Source: Pyxidicoccus parkwaysis | GTDB lineage: Bacteria; Myxococcota; Myxococcia; Myxococcales; Myxococcaceae | Direction: 5' to 3' | Assembly (NCBI RefSeq): GCF_017301735.1 | Contig: NZ_CP071090.1 | Location: 5,074,001 to 5,138,000, forward strand | Length of the DNA stretch: 64,000 bases | In this document: one piece after another, positions 1 to 8,989 of the stretch | Position numbering within the stretch: position 1 is the first letter of the stretch | Layout of the letters: each line of letters begins with the position of its first letter | Notes under the pieces: generated by a model | The model's input: the letters and a program-made list of their open reading frames with translations, nothing else | Told to the model about the DNA's origin: nothing | The model's database searches: none | Position numbers and translations under genes: made by a program

Positions 1-226
1 GCGGGCCCTTGCCGATGAGCCGGCGGATGCCGAGCAGCGAGCCGAGCCCGCTGGCATGGTCCGGATGTGCATGGCTGAGGAAGATGCGGTCGGTCCCCGC
101 GAAGGAACGGATGGGCACGCCGACGTCGAGCACGGAGTCCAACTCCGGCACCTGGAGGGACGTGTACACGCCGCCGACGGAGATTCCGCGGACGGTATAG
201 GGACCCGCTGCGACCTCGGTGAGCAT
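1..226 (-). CDS. MBL-fold metallohydrolase, RNase Z-like (3' part off window)
   Basis: The ATG at 226 opens a frame of 75 codons that runs off the left edge, so only the N-terminus is visible. Residues 50-60 read LSHAHPDHASG, the HxHxDH metal-binding motif of the metallo-beta-lactamase fold (His52, His54, Asp56, His57). The preceding strands (GPYTVRGISVGGVYTS) suit an RNase Z or related phosphodiesterase-type hydrolase binding two zinc ions. The start lies 7 bases downstream of the stop of the Cys-rich protein gene, so the two may be co-transcribed. The substrate cannot be inferred from the fragment; a non-tRNA hydrolase of the same fold is equally possible. Confidence 0.75.
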   Translation of the reverse strand, partial: MLTEVAAGPYTVRGISVGGVYTSLQVPELDSVLDVGVPIRSFAGTDRIFLSHAHPDHASGLGSLLGIRRLIGKGP

Positions 227-233
227 CCGCCGC

Positions 234-818
234 TTATTGCGCGACAGGCTGGCAGCCGCAACCGCAGTCGTTGAAGAAGGGCTCCTTCCCGGCCTCACAG
301 GCGAAGCGGATGGCTGAGCACCGCTCCGGGTCCTTCGAGACGTAGCTCACATTGGGGTCGCTGGAGTCGCAAGCCTTCGTGTCCCCGGTGCCACCATCAC
401 CGGCCTGCGCTGACTGCTCGGGCGCGGCGGTGCAGATGCCACCGCAGTCGGCGCCGCCATTGTTCGGGTCACAGTCGTCGCTGGGGTCGTCCACGCAGGA
501 ATATCCTTCGGGACACGCGAAGCCGGCGATGCCGCCACAGGCAGGGCCCGAGGGCTTACTGGCCTTGGGCTCCTGTGCGGCGGCAGTGGCCTGGGGTGCG
601 GCGGACTTGAGCGCCTGCGCGATGGCAAGGCCCGCGAGCACGGTGGGCTCCAACCCTCGTGCGGAGACAGGCCCCGAGGGCGCGCTGGGCGCAGTCTCCA
701 GTGTTGAGGCGAACCCCGCGGGTGAAGCAGGCTCGGGCTCCTGTGCGAAGGCGAGGCCCGGGGGCACGGCGAGCCAGACGACCGCCAGGATGGCGAGCTT
801 CTTCGCGGCGAGGAACAT
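234..818 (-). CDS. secreted Cys-rich protein of unknown function
   Basis: A 194-residue protein beginning MFLAAKKLAILAVVWLAV, a clear Sec signal peptide with likely cleavage after AFA near residue 25. The start at 818 is preferred over the longer frame because AGGAG lies just upstream and the signal peptide begins there. An Ala/Pro-rich linker follows, then a compact Cys-rich module (CGGIAGFACPEGYSC, DDCDPNNGGADCGGIC), then a second Cys cluster ending FFNDCGCGC. The paired cysteines suggest disulphide-stabilised exported domains. Similar modules recur in myxobacterial secreted proteins, sometimes likened to small protease-inhibitor folds, but no function is assigned. It lies between the ene-reductase gene and the MBL-fold gene, all on the same strand. 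Confidence 0.7.
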   Translation of the reverse strand: MFLAAKKLAILAVVWLAVPPGLAFAQEPEPASPAGFASTLETAPSAPSGPVSARGLEPTVLAGLAIAQALKSAAPQATAAAQEPKASKPSGPACGGIAGFACPEGYSCVDDPSDDCDPNNGGADCGGICTAAPEQSAQAGDGGTGDTKACDSSDPNVSYVSKDPERCSAIRFACEAGKEPFFNDCGCGCQPVAQ

Positions 819-951
819 GAACGGCTCCTGGGAGCGGGGACATCTCAGGAGTGGGGCTCTCTCTCGCACGCGGCGAGTGGGGCCGTGCCTGGGGTGCCCT
901 CCCGGCCGCTGCCCTGACACACGTCCTCGTGCGGACATGGACTGCGAGGAA

Positions 952-2019
<1,068 letters not shown>

Positions 2020-2060
2020 CTATCCTCCACGGGCCGTGGACCCGGGAGGCGCACGTGCCG

Positions 2061-2879
2061 ATGGGAAGCTCGCGACGGACTCAGATGCTGCTCGTACCGT
2101 GCATGCTGCTCATCGCAGCCTGCGCGGGCACCCCGGACAGAGGGACACCCGGGCACTACGCGTTCGATTCGGCGACCTCGAAGTGCGAGCAGCAGCCCCT
2201 GCTGTGTGCTCGCATGGTGGGCGAGGAGACGGTGATCCCCCTGGCGCGCACCATGGAGACGGTGGCGTCGACGGTGAGGACCGGCGTCGCCGTGCTCCGG
2301 ATATTTGAAGAGACGACCAAGGCAGTGGTGGAGAAGGAGCTCACCGCATGCGCCGAGCAGGCACGCTCGAAGGTGCTGCTGGACCACTTCGACGGCGGGA
2401 GCCCGACGCCGCGGGAGTGCAACGAGGTCGTGGAAGAATCGGGCTCAGGCAGGCGCATCACCCGGGCTATGCAGCTCGGCTGCCTCATGCATGAGGTGGC
2501 CCTGGCGTGTACGCGGGAGGCGCTCCGCAAGCGGATTCCGGGCAGGTTCAGCCTGGAGCAGCGATACCGCTATGACAGGGCAACTCGGACATTGGCGCTC
2601 ATGAGCGCCGAGGAGACCCGTTCTCTTCTACGCCTGCGGTGCGGCGAAGAGCTGAGGGGAACCCTCGTCCCAGATGTCGTCATCCACTCCGGCAACCCAC
2701 TCGAAGCCCAGGCCATCTATGATTTCAAGTTCCCGTGTGCAAACAGTAGCGAGCTACCTCTCTCGAGGCCATACCCACAAGGACACCCCTACGGAGGAGA
2801 TACACAGGAGACCATCTACCAAGAGGCACTCGGCGCGGAGGTCTGGCGTGTTGTACCAAGGTGGGGAGTCATTCGATGA
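2061..2879 (+). CDS. SitA-like lipoprotein toxin candidate with C-terminal PD-(D/E)XK nuclease motif
   Basis: A 272-residue protein with an N-terminal lipobox (MLLIAAC, Cys21), so it should be lipidated and sent to the outer membrane. The C-terminal third carries GTLVPDVVIH followed 13 residues later by YDFKFPC and then a Gln-rich helix, the D...D-x-K...Q pattern of PD-(D/E)XK nucleases. The overlapping next gene encodes a DUF3396 protein, a known immunity family. In Myxococcus, SitA lipoprotein toxins pass between kin by TraA/B outer-membrane exchange and carry variable C-terminal toxin domains with adjacent immunity genes; this pair fits that plan. A GTG at 2055 is an alternative start, with GGGAGG at 2044-2049. 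Nuclease activity and exchange are inferred. Confidence 0.65.
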   Translation: MGSSRRTQMLLVPCMLLIAACAGTPDRGTPGHYAFDSATSKCEQQPLLCARMVGEETVIPLARTMETVASTVRTGVAVLRIFEETTKAVVEKELTACAEQARSKVLLDHFDGGSPTPRECNEVVEESGSGRRITRAMQLGCLMHEVALACTREALRKRIPGRFSLEQRYRYDRATRTLALMSAEETRSLLRLRCGEELRGTLVPDVVIHSGNPLEAQAIYDFKFPCANSSELPLSRPYPQGHPYGGDTQETIYQEALGAEVWRVVPRWGVIR

Positions 2880-3787
2880 GTGAGCGCTACCCTCGAGTCC
2901 GCGTCATGGCGGAGAACGGCTACACCCTGGCCCGGGAAGCGGTGCATATCTGCTTCTACATGCACCGGCCATACGTCGAGGTCGCGCCAGACCTGTTACG
3001 CGCGCTGGACGTCTTCGTTGACGCGGTGGGTTCTCAGACACTGGGCCTGTATGCGGACTCCGAAGGCGAGTGGCAGGAACTCGACGAGGCTGGCTGGAAG
3101 CACATTAGGTCCTGGCTGAGCGGCCGTCTTGGTTTCATGTCGCATTTGAGAGACACGTCGCGAGGGAACGCCTACGTCTTCGAGTCCTACGGGAAACCGG
3201 CCAACACCGCGCAGATCAATCGGCCTGATGCCACCTGTGCCGCGTACTTCAGGATTCCCACCGAACTCATGGAGGAGCACGGTCCTGGGTGGGTGCGTAC
3301 GCTTGCCTTGCAACTCGCGGGAGCACTGCCCTTCTCGACCGGCCATGCAGGACTTGCGATAGCTGGCGACCTCGACCTCGTGGGTGTGTCGCAGAGGTTG
3401 CGCCCATACGTCTTCCGCTATCCCGGCCTCGACGTCCTCCCGATGCTGCACGTCTCCTGGGAGATCGGCACCAAGGTACGAGGCCCCGCGTGGCTCACGT
3501 TCCTCGGGCAGCCCGCGTTGAACGGGCTCGGAGGCATCGCCGCGCTGCGGGACCGCCTCCATTCTCCCGGCACCACTGTCGAGCCGCTGGGTAACGACAG
3601 CGCCGTCATCACGCTCGGCGATTGGCCGGAGGCAGGAGACACAGAGCAGGGCAAGACGCTCCCCGCCTACCGTGAGCTGGCCCGAGTCCTGGAGCCGTGG
3701 CTCTTCCGCGAGGAGCATCCCAACGCCATGAACCTGAGCTTCACACCCGAGGAACTGCTCCGCTGGGAGCGCCGCTTCCTCGACTGA
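2876..3787 (+). CDS. DUF3396 (type VI immunity family) protein, likely cognate immunity protein
   Basis: A 303-residue protein with no signal peptide, expected in the cytoplasm. Its N-terminal half (RVMAENGYTLAREAVHICFY onward) and the PMLHVSWEIGTKVRGPAW region resemble the DUF3396 family, whose members neutralise nuclease toxins in myxobacteria and accompany type VI effectors elsewhere. The ATG overlaps the toxin stop codon (ATGA at 2876-2879), implying translational coupling so that immunity is made whenever toxin is. A frame extends upstream to a GTG at 2861, but the coupled ATG is the more natural start. It converges on def with only 4 bases between stops. Pairing is inferred from position and family. 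Confidence 0.7.
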   Translation: MSERYPRVRVMAENGYTLAREAVHICFYMHRPYVEVAPDLLRALDVFVDAVGSQTLGLYADSEGEWQELDEAGWKHIRSWLSGRLGFMSHLRDTSRGNAYVFESYGKPANTAQINRPDATCAAYFRIPTELMEEHGPGWVRTLALQLAGALPFSTGHAGLAIAGDLDLVGVSQRLRPYVFRYPGLDVLPMLHVSWEIGTKVRGPAWLTFLGQPALNGLGGIAALRDRLHSPGTTVEPLGNDSAVITLGDWPEAGDTEQGKTLPAYRELARVLEPWLFREEHPNAMNLSFTPEELLRWERRFLD

Positions 3788-3791
3788 CGCC

Positions 3792-4394
3792 CTACCCCTT
3801 CCGCTCGGGCAGCCCCAGGGCCGCGCGGAGCTCCGCGGTGCTGCGCCCCGCCTGGTAACGGCGATGGTTCTCCGCCGTGGTGAAGCTGCGCGTCTCCATC
3901 CGGTCGATGTAGAGCGTGCCGTCCAGGTGGTCCAGCTCGTGCTGGATGATGCGCGCGTACCAGCCCTTCGCGCTCACCGTCACCGGCTGGCCGTGCTCGT
4001 TCAGCGCCTCCACGCGCACGCCCCGGTGCCTCGCCACGAGGGCCGCGAAGCCGCTCACGCTCAGGCAGCCCTCATGGAACTCCGCGGGCGTCGCGTCCTC
4101 CACCACGAGCTTCGGATTGATGAGCACGTGGAACGCCACGGGAGCGCGCTCGCGCGCCGCCAGGTCCGCAGGGGCAACGCCCGCCTGGTACTCGGCCCGG
4201 TCCTCAATCACCACCACCCGGAGCCCCACACCCACCTGCGGCGCCGCGAGCCCCACTCCCGGCGCGTCGCGCATCGTGTCGCGCATCATCTCGATGAGGC
4301 GCTGTGTCTCGGGACTGCCAATCTCCTCCGGAGTCAGGTCCCGCGCCTTCTGCCGCAACACCGGCTCCCCTGCCTGGACGATTTTGAGCACCAT
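3792..4394 (-). CDS. def: peptide deformylase
   Basis: A 200-residue Fe(II)/Zn(II) hydrolase that removes the formyl group from nascent N-terminal methionine. All three signature motifs are present: GVGLAAPQVG, EGCLSV with the metal-binding Cys, and QHELDHLDG with the two metal-binding His and catalytic Glu. There is an insertion of about 15 residues between motifs 1 and 2 (around YQAGVAPADLAARERAP) compared with the Escherichia coli enzyme, and a slightly longer C-terminus. No fmt gene lies beside it, unlike the common fmt-def arrangement, so it may be one of two deformylases in the genome. It faces the DUF3396 gene tail to tail. Confidence 0.92.
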   Translation of the reverse strand: MVLKIVQAGEPVLRQKARDLTPEEIGSPETQRLIEMMRDTMRDAPGVGLAAPQVGVGLRVVVIEDRAEYQAGVAPADLAARERAPVAFHVLINPKLVVEDATPAEFHEGCLSVSGFAALVARHRGVRVEALNEHGQPVTVSAKGWYARIIQHELDHLDGTLYIDRMETRSFTTAENHRRYQAGRSTAELRAALGLPERKG

Positions 4395-4427
4395 GCGCGC
4401 ACGGTACAGGGCCCACGGCCCCGCCCG

Positions 4428-5165
4428 CTACGCTCCCGCGGCGCTCCGTCGCTCCACCCACGTCCGAGCCGGCGCCGTGTCCACTCCGAAGCGCTCCAGC
4501 CCCGGGAAGACCACGTCGCGCAACGCCCGCACGAAGGTCTCCCGCTTCCGCGCATGCGGCAGCACGCCGTGCTTCAGCAACGCCGGACTCTCCTCCTCCG
4601 GCCGTCCCGGCGCGAAGAGGTTGGGCGCCGCGGTGCCCTCCAACATCGCCGGCACATGGCGCGACAAAAAGCCCACCGCGCCCCGCTCGTGCTCGTGCGA
4701 CAGCCACGCCCAGCCCAGGCGGCTGTGCGCCACCTCGTCCCGAAGGATGTCGCGCAGCACCGCGCGCACTCGCGGCGGCCCGTCCGGCACCAGCAGCGTG
4801 GTGAGCACGGCGGTGCTCTCCGTCTCGGTGATGCAGCAGGCGGCGACCACCTCGTAGAGCACCTGCTCTCGCAGCGGCAACGCGGGCGGAGCCACCTCCT
4901 CCACCGCGACCGGAACCGGTGGCAGCGCCTCCTGGCCGTATTCACGCGCGAGCCGCTCGCACATGCCCGCGTGGCGCCGCTCGTCCTCCGCGGCGCGGCG
5001 AGCCAGGTCGACAAGGGGCTCAGGGGCACCGAGCCCCGCGAGCCGCTCCGTCAGACGGACGAAGCGCAGCTCCGCGTCCAATTCCACCTGACGGCGGAAC
5101 GTCCACGCCTCGGCGACGAGCCGCCGCACCAGGTCCGGCAGCAGCTCTGGTTTCGTGTCGCTCAC
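4428..5165 (-). CDS. ferritin-like di-iron-fold protein
   Basis: A 245-residue, all-helical protein. Two helix pairs carry candidate di-iron ligands: ELDAELRF and AEDERRHAG in the first half, TETES and RDEVAHSRLGWAW in the second, giving the Glu and ExxH pattern of the ferritin-like superfamily. It has no signal peptide. The GTG start overlaps the stop of the small lipoprotein gene upstream by four bases (GTGA at 5165-5162), so the two are translationally coupled. It could be an oxidase, hydroxylase or iron-handling protein; the sequence does not settle which. The lipoprotein partner suggests a role tied to the envelope. Confidence 0.7.
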   Translation of the reverse strand: MSDTKPELLPDLVRRLVAEAWTFRRQVELDAELRFVRLTERLAGLGAPEPLVDLARRAAEDERRHAGMCERLAREYGQEALPPVPVAVEEVAPPALPLREQVLYEVVAACCITETESTAVLTTLLVPDGPPRVRAVLRDILRDEVAHSRLGWAWLSHEHERGAVGFLSRHVPAMLEGTAAPNLFAPGRPEEESPALLKHGVLPHARKRETFVRALRDVVFPGLERFGVDTAPARTWVERRSAAGA

Positions 5166-5353
5166 CAGCCCTGCACTCCGCCGCCGCCCGGCTCGTCCGA
5201 GCCCGCGTCGGCACCCGCGTGGCTCTGCGTTCCCGCGTCGCCCGAGGTCTGGTCCTGCACCTTCGCGGGTGGCGCCTCGTCACCGCATGCGGTGGCGCCT
5301 CCCGACATCGCTCCGCCAATCACCAGCACGTGGAACAGCTTCCTGAAGTCCAT
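5162..5353 (-). CDS. small lipoprotein, unknown function
   Basis: A 63-residue protein starting MDFRKLFHVLVIGGAMSGG, with a lipobox at ATAC (Cys23) and a short low-complexity tail rich in Gly, Asp, Ala and Ser ending GGGGVQGW. The frame is open much further upstream, but only this start yields a secretion signal. Its stop overlaps the start of the ferritin-like gene, so both form one unit. The mature part is only about 40 residues and probably disordered, perhaps a tether or an accessory to the ferritin-like protein. No family is recognised. Confidence 0.6.
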   Translation of the reverse strand: MDFRKLFHVLVIGGAMSGGATACGDEAPPAKVQDQTSGDAGTQSHAGADAGSDEPGGGGVQGW

Positions 5354-5739
5354 CGCGGCCCCGAGCCTTTCCGGGCGGGCTACACCCGTGCACGACGAGA
5401 AGCACCGCGCACGATACTCCAGGTGAGCGGCTTTCCATTCCACCCTCGAGTCGGTCGCGAGGCGGAGTCCCCTCCATCCCGAGGCCGAGCCGACCCATCC
5501 GGCCCCCGGCCGAGGTCTTTCCTGTATGGCAATGGCACGCTGCGTCTCGTGGCGAAGCGTTCGACATCGCACGCCCCCGGCCGAGCGAAGTGGCGGGGAC
5601 CTCACGCAATGTCGCGGCGCATCAGCCGTAACCTCCGTGGAAGAAGCCCCCTCGGTATCCTCGTGGGGAGCGAAGGGCCGGCGCGAAGCCCCACCCTCGG
5701 TGGGGCAGAGGCGATGTCTCAGGGAGCGTGGGAGTAGCA
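5354..5739. other. 386-base intergenic region between divergent genes
   Basis: This region separates the lipoprotein gene (minus) from the TonB-like gene (plus) and must hold two promoters, neither of which I can place with confidence. A perfect 8-bp hairpin with a CTC loop (GCCCCACC/GGTGGGGC) lies at 5688-5706, about 34 bases before the TonB-like start. It has no T-run, so it is more likely a 5'-leader structure than a terminator. No supported gene is seen here. Confidence 0.4.
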
Positions 5740-7164
5740 ATGCGGCGCCTTCAACGCTTCGGGTGGGCCACCCTCGCCTCGCTCGTCATCCACCTGGTGC
5801 TGCTCGCGCTCCTGTGGGGCACGGAGCCTCCGGCGAGACCTGCCGCACGGCCGTCCAACAACACGCCGCTCGCCGTGGAGATTGTCACCCGGCCCAGGAG
5901 CACTCCGCCCATGGAGCCTCCGCCCGCGCAAGCAGTGCCGCCCGCGAAGCCTCCACCTCCACGCCGCGAGCCTCCGCGCCAACGCGTTGAACCGCCCATG
6001 GTGGATGAGCGGAAGGAGACGCCGCCCGCTCCGCCCGATGACGTGACCTCACCACCCGCACCGGCGAAATCACCGTCGGGTTCATCGGGTGAGAACGCCC
6101 AGGCTCGCTCCGCTCCGGGGCCGCAACAGCCCTCCGTGACGGAGAACCCACCCAAGCCCGATGACTCGCAGGCAGTCACGTCCGCACCGGAAAAGCCAAT
6201 GACAGACACGTCCCCGGTTCCGCTGGGACCTGCTTCTCCTCCGGACGCTCCGAGCCGCCCGCGTGTCTCCGATGGCTCCATGTATCCACTGCCACCGTCG
6301 CTCATCCCCGGAGGCCCGCCCCCCACCGGTCCGAAGATGCAGAGCGGCCGCACCCTGCGCCCCGGAGACCCGAGCCTGTCCCCCGAGTACCTCGCGGCGC
6401 AGGAACGCGGCCGAGTCACCGGACGCGTGCAGGGCTTCATCAAGGACGACCAGGCAGAGCTCCGCGTGGACAACGGGCTCATCGACCCGTACTTCAGCCG
6501 GCTCCGCGCCTCGCTCGAGAAGTCACTGGAGAATGCGCCCGTCTTCGACGGCACCAGCCTGCTGCATCAGGCGACGACGTCGTGGTCCTCGCAGGCCGGC
6601 AGGTACGGCGCGACGGGCAGCCCCGGCACAGGGCCGGCCCCCATGCCTCCCACCGTGGACGAGCAGCTCAAGAAGCTGGAAGCCCTTCAGGAGCGCGGCG
6701 GTGAAGCCTGGATGGAGTACCTGCGCCAGCGCGTCCAGGCCGGAGGGGAGATGCAGAAACTCGCGGGAGGCGGAGGCGCGAAGCTCGTCGTCACCCTGGA
6801 GCTGCACCAGGGCCCCGACGGGGTGCTGCGCGATGCGAGGCTCGTGTCGACCAGCGGCAACAAGTCCTATGACGCGTATGTGCTCAACGGCGTGCCGCCC
6901 GCGCTGGTGAAGCTCGCGCCTCCTCCCGACAACGCCCGGGGCGTGCGGGCGGATGGCATCCACACGCTCTGGTCCGTGGAAGGGCGCGTCGTCTACCTGC
7001 GCAAGCTCAAGGACATGGAGAGGAAGGACTCGCTGTACATGGCCGCCGCGCTCGCCGCCGGAGTGCTCGCCGGCCGCTTCGAGGAGACGACGGGGGAAAT
7101 CGAGGTCATCGACTTCCGCAATCCCCGCTTCGTGTGCCAGGCCCATCTGCTGCGCGTCTACTGA
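5740..7164 (+). CDS. TonB-like energy transducer with Pro-rich linker
   Basis: A 474-residue protein. Residues 5-28 (FGWATLASLVIHLVLLALLW) form the single N-terminal transmembrane anchor with the internal His often seen in TonB proteins. Residues 30-200 are extremely Pro/Ala/Ser-rich, a periplasm-spanning linker. The last ~130 residues form a mixed alpha/beta domain (KLVVTLELHQGPDGVLRDAR then GNKSYDAYVLNGVP) that reads like a TonB C-terminal domain in the style common in myxobacteria. GGGAG is 5 bases upstream of the chosen ATG; a GTG lies 12 bases earlier. No exbB/exbD neighbours are present, so it would have to borrow a motor from elsewhere. The outer-membrane partner is unknown. Confidence 0.7.
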   Translation: MRRLQRFGWATLASLVIHLVLLALLWGTEPPARPAARPSNNTPLAVEIVTRPRSTPPMEPPPAQAVPPAKPPPPRREPPRQRVEPPMVDERKETPPAPPDDVTSPPAPAKSPSGSSGENAQARSAPGPQQPSVTENPPKPDDSQAVTSAPEKPMTDTSPVPLGPASPPDAPSRPRVSDGSMYPLPPSLIPGGPPPTGPKMQSGRTLRPGDPSLSPEYLAAQERGRVTGRVQGFIKDDQAELRVDNGLIDPYFSRLRASLEKSLENAPVFDGTSLLHQATTSWSSQAGRYGATGSPGTGPAPMPPTVDEQLKKLEALQERGGEAWMEYLRQRVQAGGEMQKLAGGGGAKLVVTLELHQGPDGVLRDARLVSTSGNKSYDAYVLNGVPPALVKLAPPPDNARGVRADGIHTLWSVEGRVVYLRKLKDMERKDSLYMAAALAAGVLAGRFEETTGEIEVIDFRNPRFVCQAHLLRVY

Positions 7165-7217
7165 GGTGACGTGCCCCGGGTTGGTGCACGGGCGCGACGG
7201 AGGTAGGCTCACGGGCC

Positions 7218-7706
7218 ATGGCTCGTCGCAAGAAGGCCGAGGAGATGGCCGCGCGCGTCCGCAACCTGCTTGCGATGGACGCAGCCGGCATCATGCGCCG
7301 GCTGGAGGCGCGGCGTGACGAGATGTTCGCCCTCTTCTCGCGCCTGCGCAGCCGCGAGCCCTTGCTGGACACCGTCGAATCCCGCTACGCCAGCGGAGCC
7401 TTCGAGCAACTCGTCCATCTCTCCGAGCAGGAGCAGGCCGTGGTGGACCACTTCTACGAACGCCTGGGCGAGCTGCGCTGGTACTTCACGTACACCGAGG
7501 ACATGCCCGGCACCGCGCAGCAGATCTTCACCAAGCTGCACAAGCGACTGGAGGAGGCCTACCGGGTGCTGGTGGTGACGCTCGGGCCCCCGATGCCGCC
7601 GGATGGGTCTCGCGTGGTGGACGTGAAGGTGGTCCGGCAGGAGGCGCCGTCCACGGAGACGGCGCTGGACCGGCCCGCCGCGCCCGCGCGTCACCGCCGG
7701 GCCTGA
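7218..7706 (+). CDS. conserved unknown, helical cytoplasmic protein
   Basis: A 162-residue, strongly charged, mostly helical protein (ARRKKAEEMAARVRNLL at the start; FEQLVHLSEQEQAVVDHFYE in the middle) with no signal or membrane segment. The last 30 residues are Pro/Ala/Arg-rich and probably disordered. It follows the TonB-like gene by 53 bases on the same strand and could share its transcript. I do not recognise the family. The spacing of acidic and aromatic residues around residues 70-110 (ERLGELRWYFTYTEDMPG) suggests a small helical bundle. Its strand and codon pattern support it as a real gene. Confidence 0.6.
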   Translation: MARRKKAEEMAARVRNLLAMDAAGIMRRLEARRDEMFALFSRLRSREPLLDTVESRYASGAFEQLVHLSEQEQAVVDHFYERLGELRWYFTYTEDMPGTAQQIFTKLHKRLEEAYRVLVVTLGPPMPPDGSRVVDVKVVRQEAPSTETALDRPAAPARHRRA

Positions 7707-7716
7707 GCTCCCATCC

Positions 7717-8862
7717 TCAGGCCGCCGGAGCAGTGGCGAGGCTCTCCACCTCGTCCTTGCGCGGCGTGAGACGCTTCATGGAGCGCTTGCCCACGACGAC
7801 GTCCACCATCTTCCGGACGCGCGTCCAGACGCTCTCCTGCACGTAGGGGACGCCATACTTCTCGCAGAGGGCGCGCACCTGGGGCTGCACCTCGCGGTAC
7901 TTGAGCATCGGCAGGTCCGGCCAGATGTGATGCTCAATCTGGTAGTTGAGCCACAGGTGGGCGAAGTCGTTCAAATCGCCTCCGGTGCGGTAGTTCGCGC
8001 TGCCAATCACCTGCTGCACGTACCGCGCGCCGCGGTTCTCCGGAGCCGAGTCGAAGCGGTACAGGTCCTCGCCCGTGTGGTTGGGCCCCACCACGAGGAA
8101 CGTGTGCAGGCTGGTGAGCACGTCCGCCATCACCGAGTTGCACAGCGCGCTGAAGGCCGCCCACGGGCTGATGACGAAGAACAGCGCGGGGAAGAGCGCG
8201 AACTGGATGGCGGCGTACGGCAGATAGCAGTGGAGCACCAGTTCCTTCAGCTCCGCACCCGTGAGCGCGCCGCCCTTGCGCCGGCCCTTGCGGCGCAGCG
8301 AGCTGAGCGTCTCGGGGGCGTAGTAGCTGGCGCGCCAGCTGAGCGCGAGCAGCGCGAGCTGGACGTACCGGAGCCCGAGCGGACGCTCCGGGTTGCGCAG
8401 CGTCCCTTCCGCGTTGCGCTCCAGGAGGTCCGGGTCCGCATCCTCGCCGGTGTGCGAGTGGTGGAGGACGTTGTGCTCGAAAACCCAGGCCTCGGGCAGC
8501 ATCCAGTCGAGCCAGTCGAGGAAGCGGCGCCGGCCCTTCGCGAAGCCCTTGCCCGTGCGCGACGCGGGCAGGCCGGGGACGCGGTCATAGCCGCGATGCC
8601 CCACGTGGTGCATGAGCAGCCACCGCGTGGAGCGGCCCAGGCTGAGCGCGGCGGCGCTGAGCGGATTGGGCGCAAGCCAGCACGTCGCCATGCCGAGCAG
8701 CGTGGCCGCCCTGCCCCACCGCTCAATCTTCCGGAGGTGTGCCGCGTCCGCCTCGCCGAGCGACGCGTCGACCTGCTCGCGGAGGGCCTTGAGCTCGCGG
8801 TGGAAACCATCCACGTCCACGGAGGCAAGGTCGAAGTCGGGGGCGGCGCGGGCCGGGCTCAC
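7717..8862 (-). CDS. membrane fatty-acid desaturase
   Basis: A 381-residue integral membrane di-iron enzyme that would introduce a double bond into acyl chains. The three histidine boxes are HHVGH (near residue 75), HNVLHHSH (near 130) and QIEHHIWP (near 310). Two hydrophobic hairpins lie between them. The QxxHH third box is typical of front-end or sphingolipid-type desaturases, but the protein lacks a fused cytochrome b5 domain and must use an external electron donor. The GTG start has AGGAG 5 bases upstream. Myxobacteria carry several such paralogues. It converges with the 7218 gene, stops 10 bases apart. Confidence 0.88.
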   Translation of the reverse strand: MSPARAAPDFDLASVDVDGFHRELKALREQVDASLGEADAAHLRKIERWGRAATLLGMATCWLAPNPLSAAALSLGRSTRWLLMHHVGHRGYDRVPGLPASRTGKGFAKGRRRFLDWLDWMLPEAWVFEHNVLHHSHTGEDADPDLLERNAEGTLRNPERPLGLRYVQLALLALSWRASYYAPETLSSLRRKGRRKGGALTGAELKELVLHCYLPYAAIQFALFPALFFVISPWAAFSALCNSVMADVLTSLHTFLVVGPNHTGEDLYRFDSAPENRGARYVQQVIGSANYRTGGDLNDFAHLWLNYQIEHHIWPDLPMLKYREVQPQVRALCEKYGVPYVQESVWTRVRKMVDVVVGKRSMKRLTPRKDEVESLATAPAA

Positions 8863-8967
8863 TGGGACTCCTCGAACGATGATGAAGGGGCGCGAACGGT
8901 AGCCTCGACCGCGAGCCCCCGGGAAGAGCCGTGCCGTGGAATCTCACTGGAGGGCGAGCGGGCAGCC

Positions 8968-8981
8968 CCCCGCCTTCGGGG
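8968..8981. terminator. possible short terminator hairpin after the LysR gene
   Basis: CCCCG-CCTT-CGGGG forms a 5-bp stem with a tetraloop 9 bases beyond the LysR stop. There is no T-run, so this is a weak candidate. Confidence 0.25.
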
Positions 8982-8989
8982 ACGCCGGG

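Noticed and set aside
5526..5552. TGGCAC-like sequence suggesting a sigma-54 promoter before the TonB-like gene
   Set aside because: The spacing to any GC element at the -12 position does not fit the consensus.
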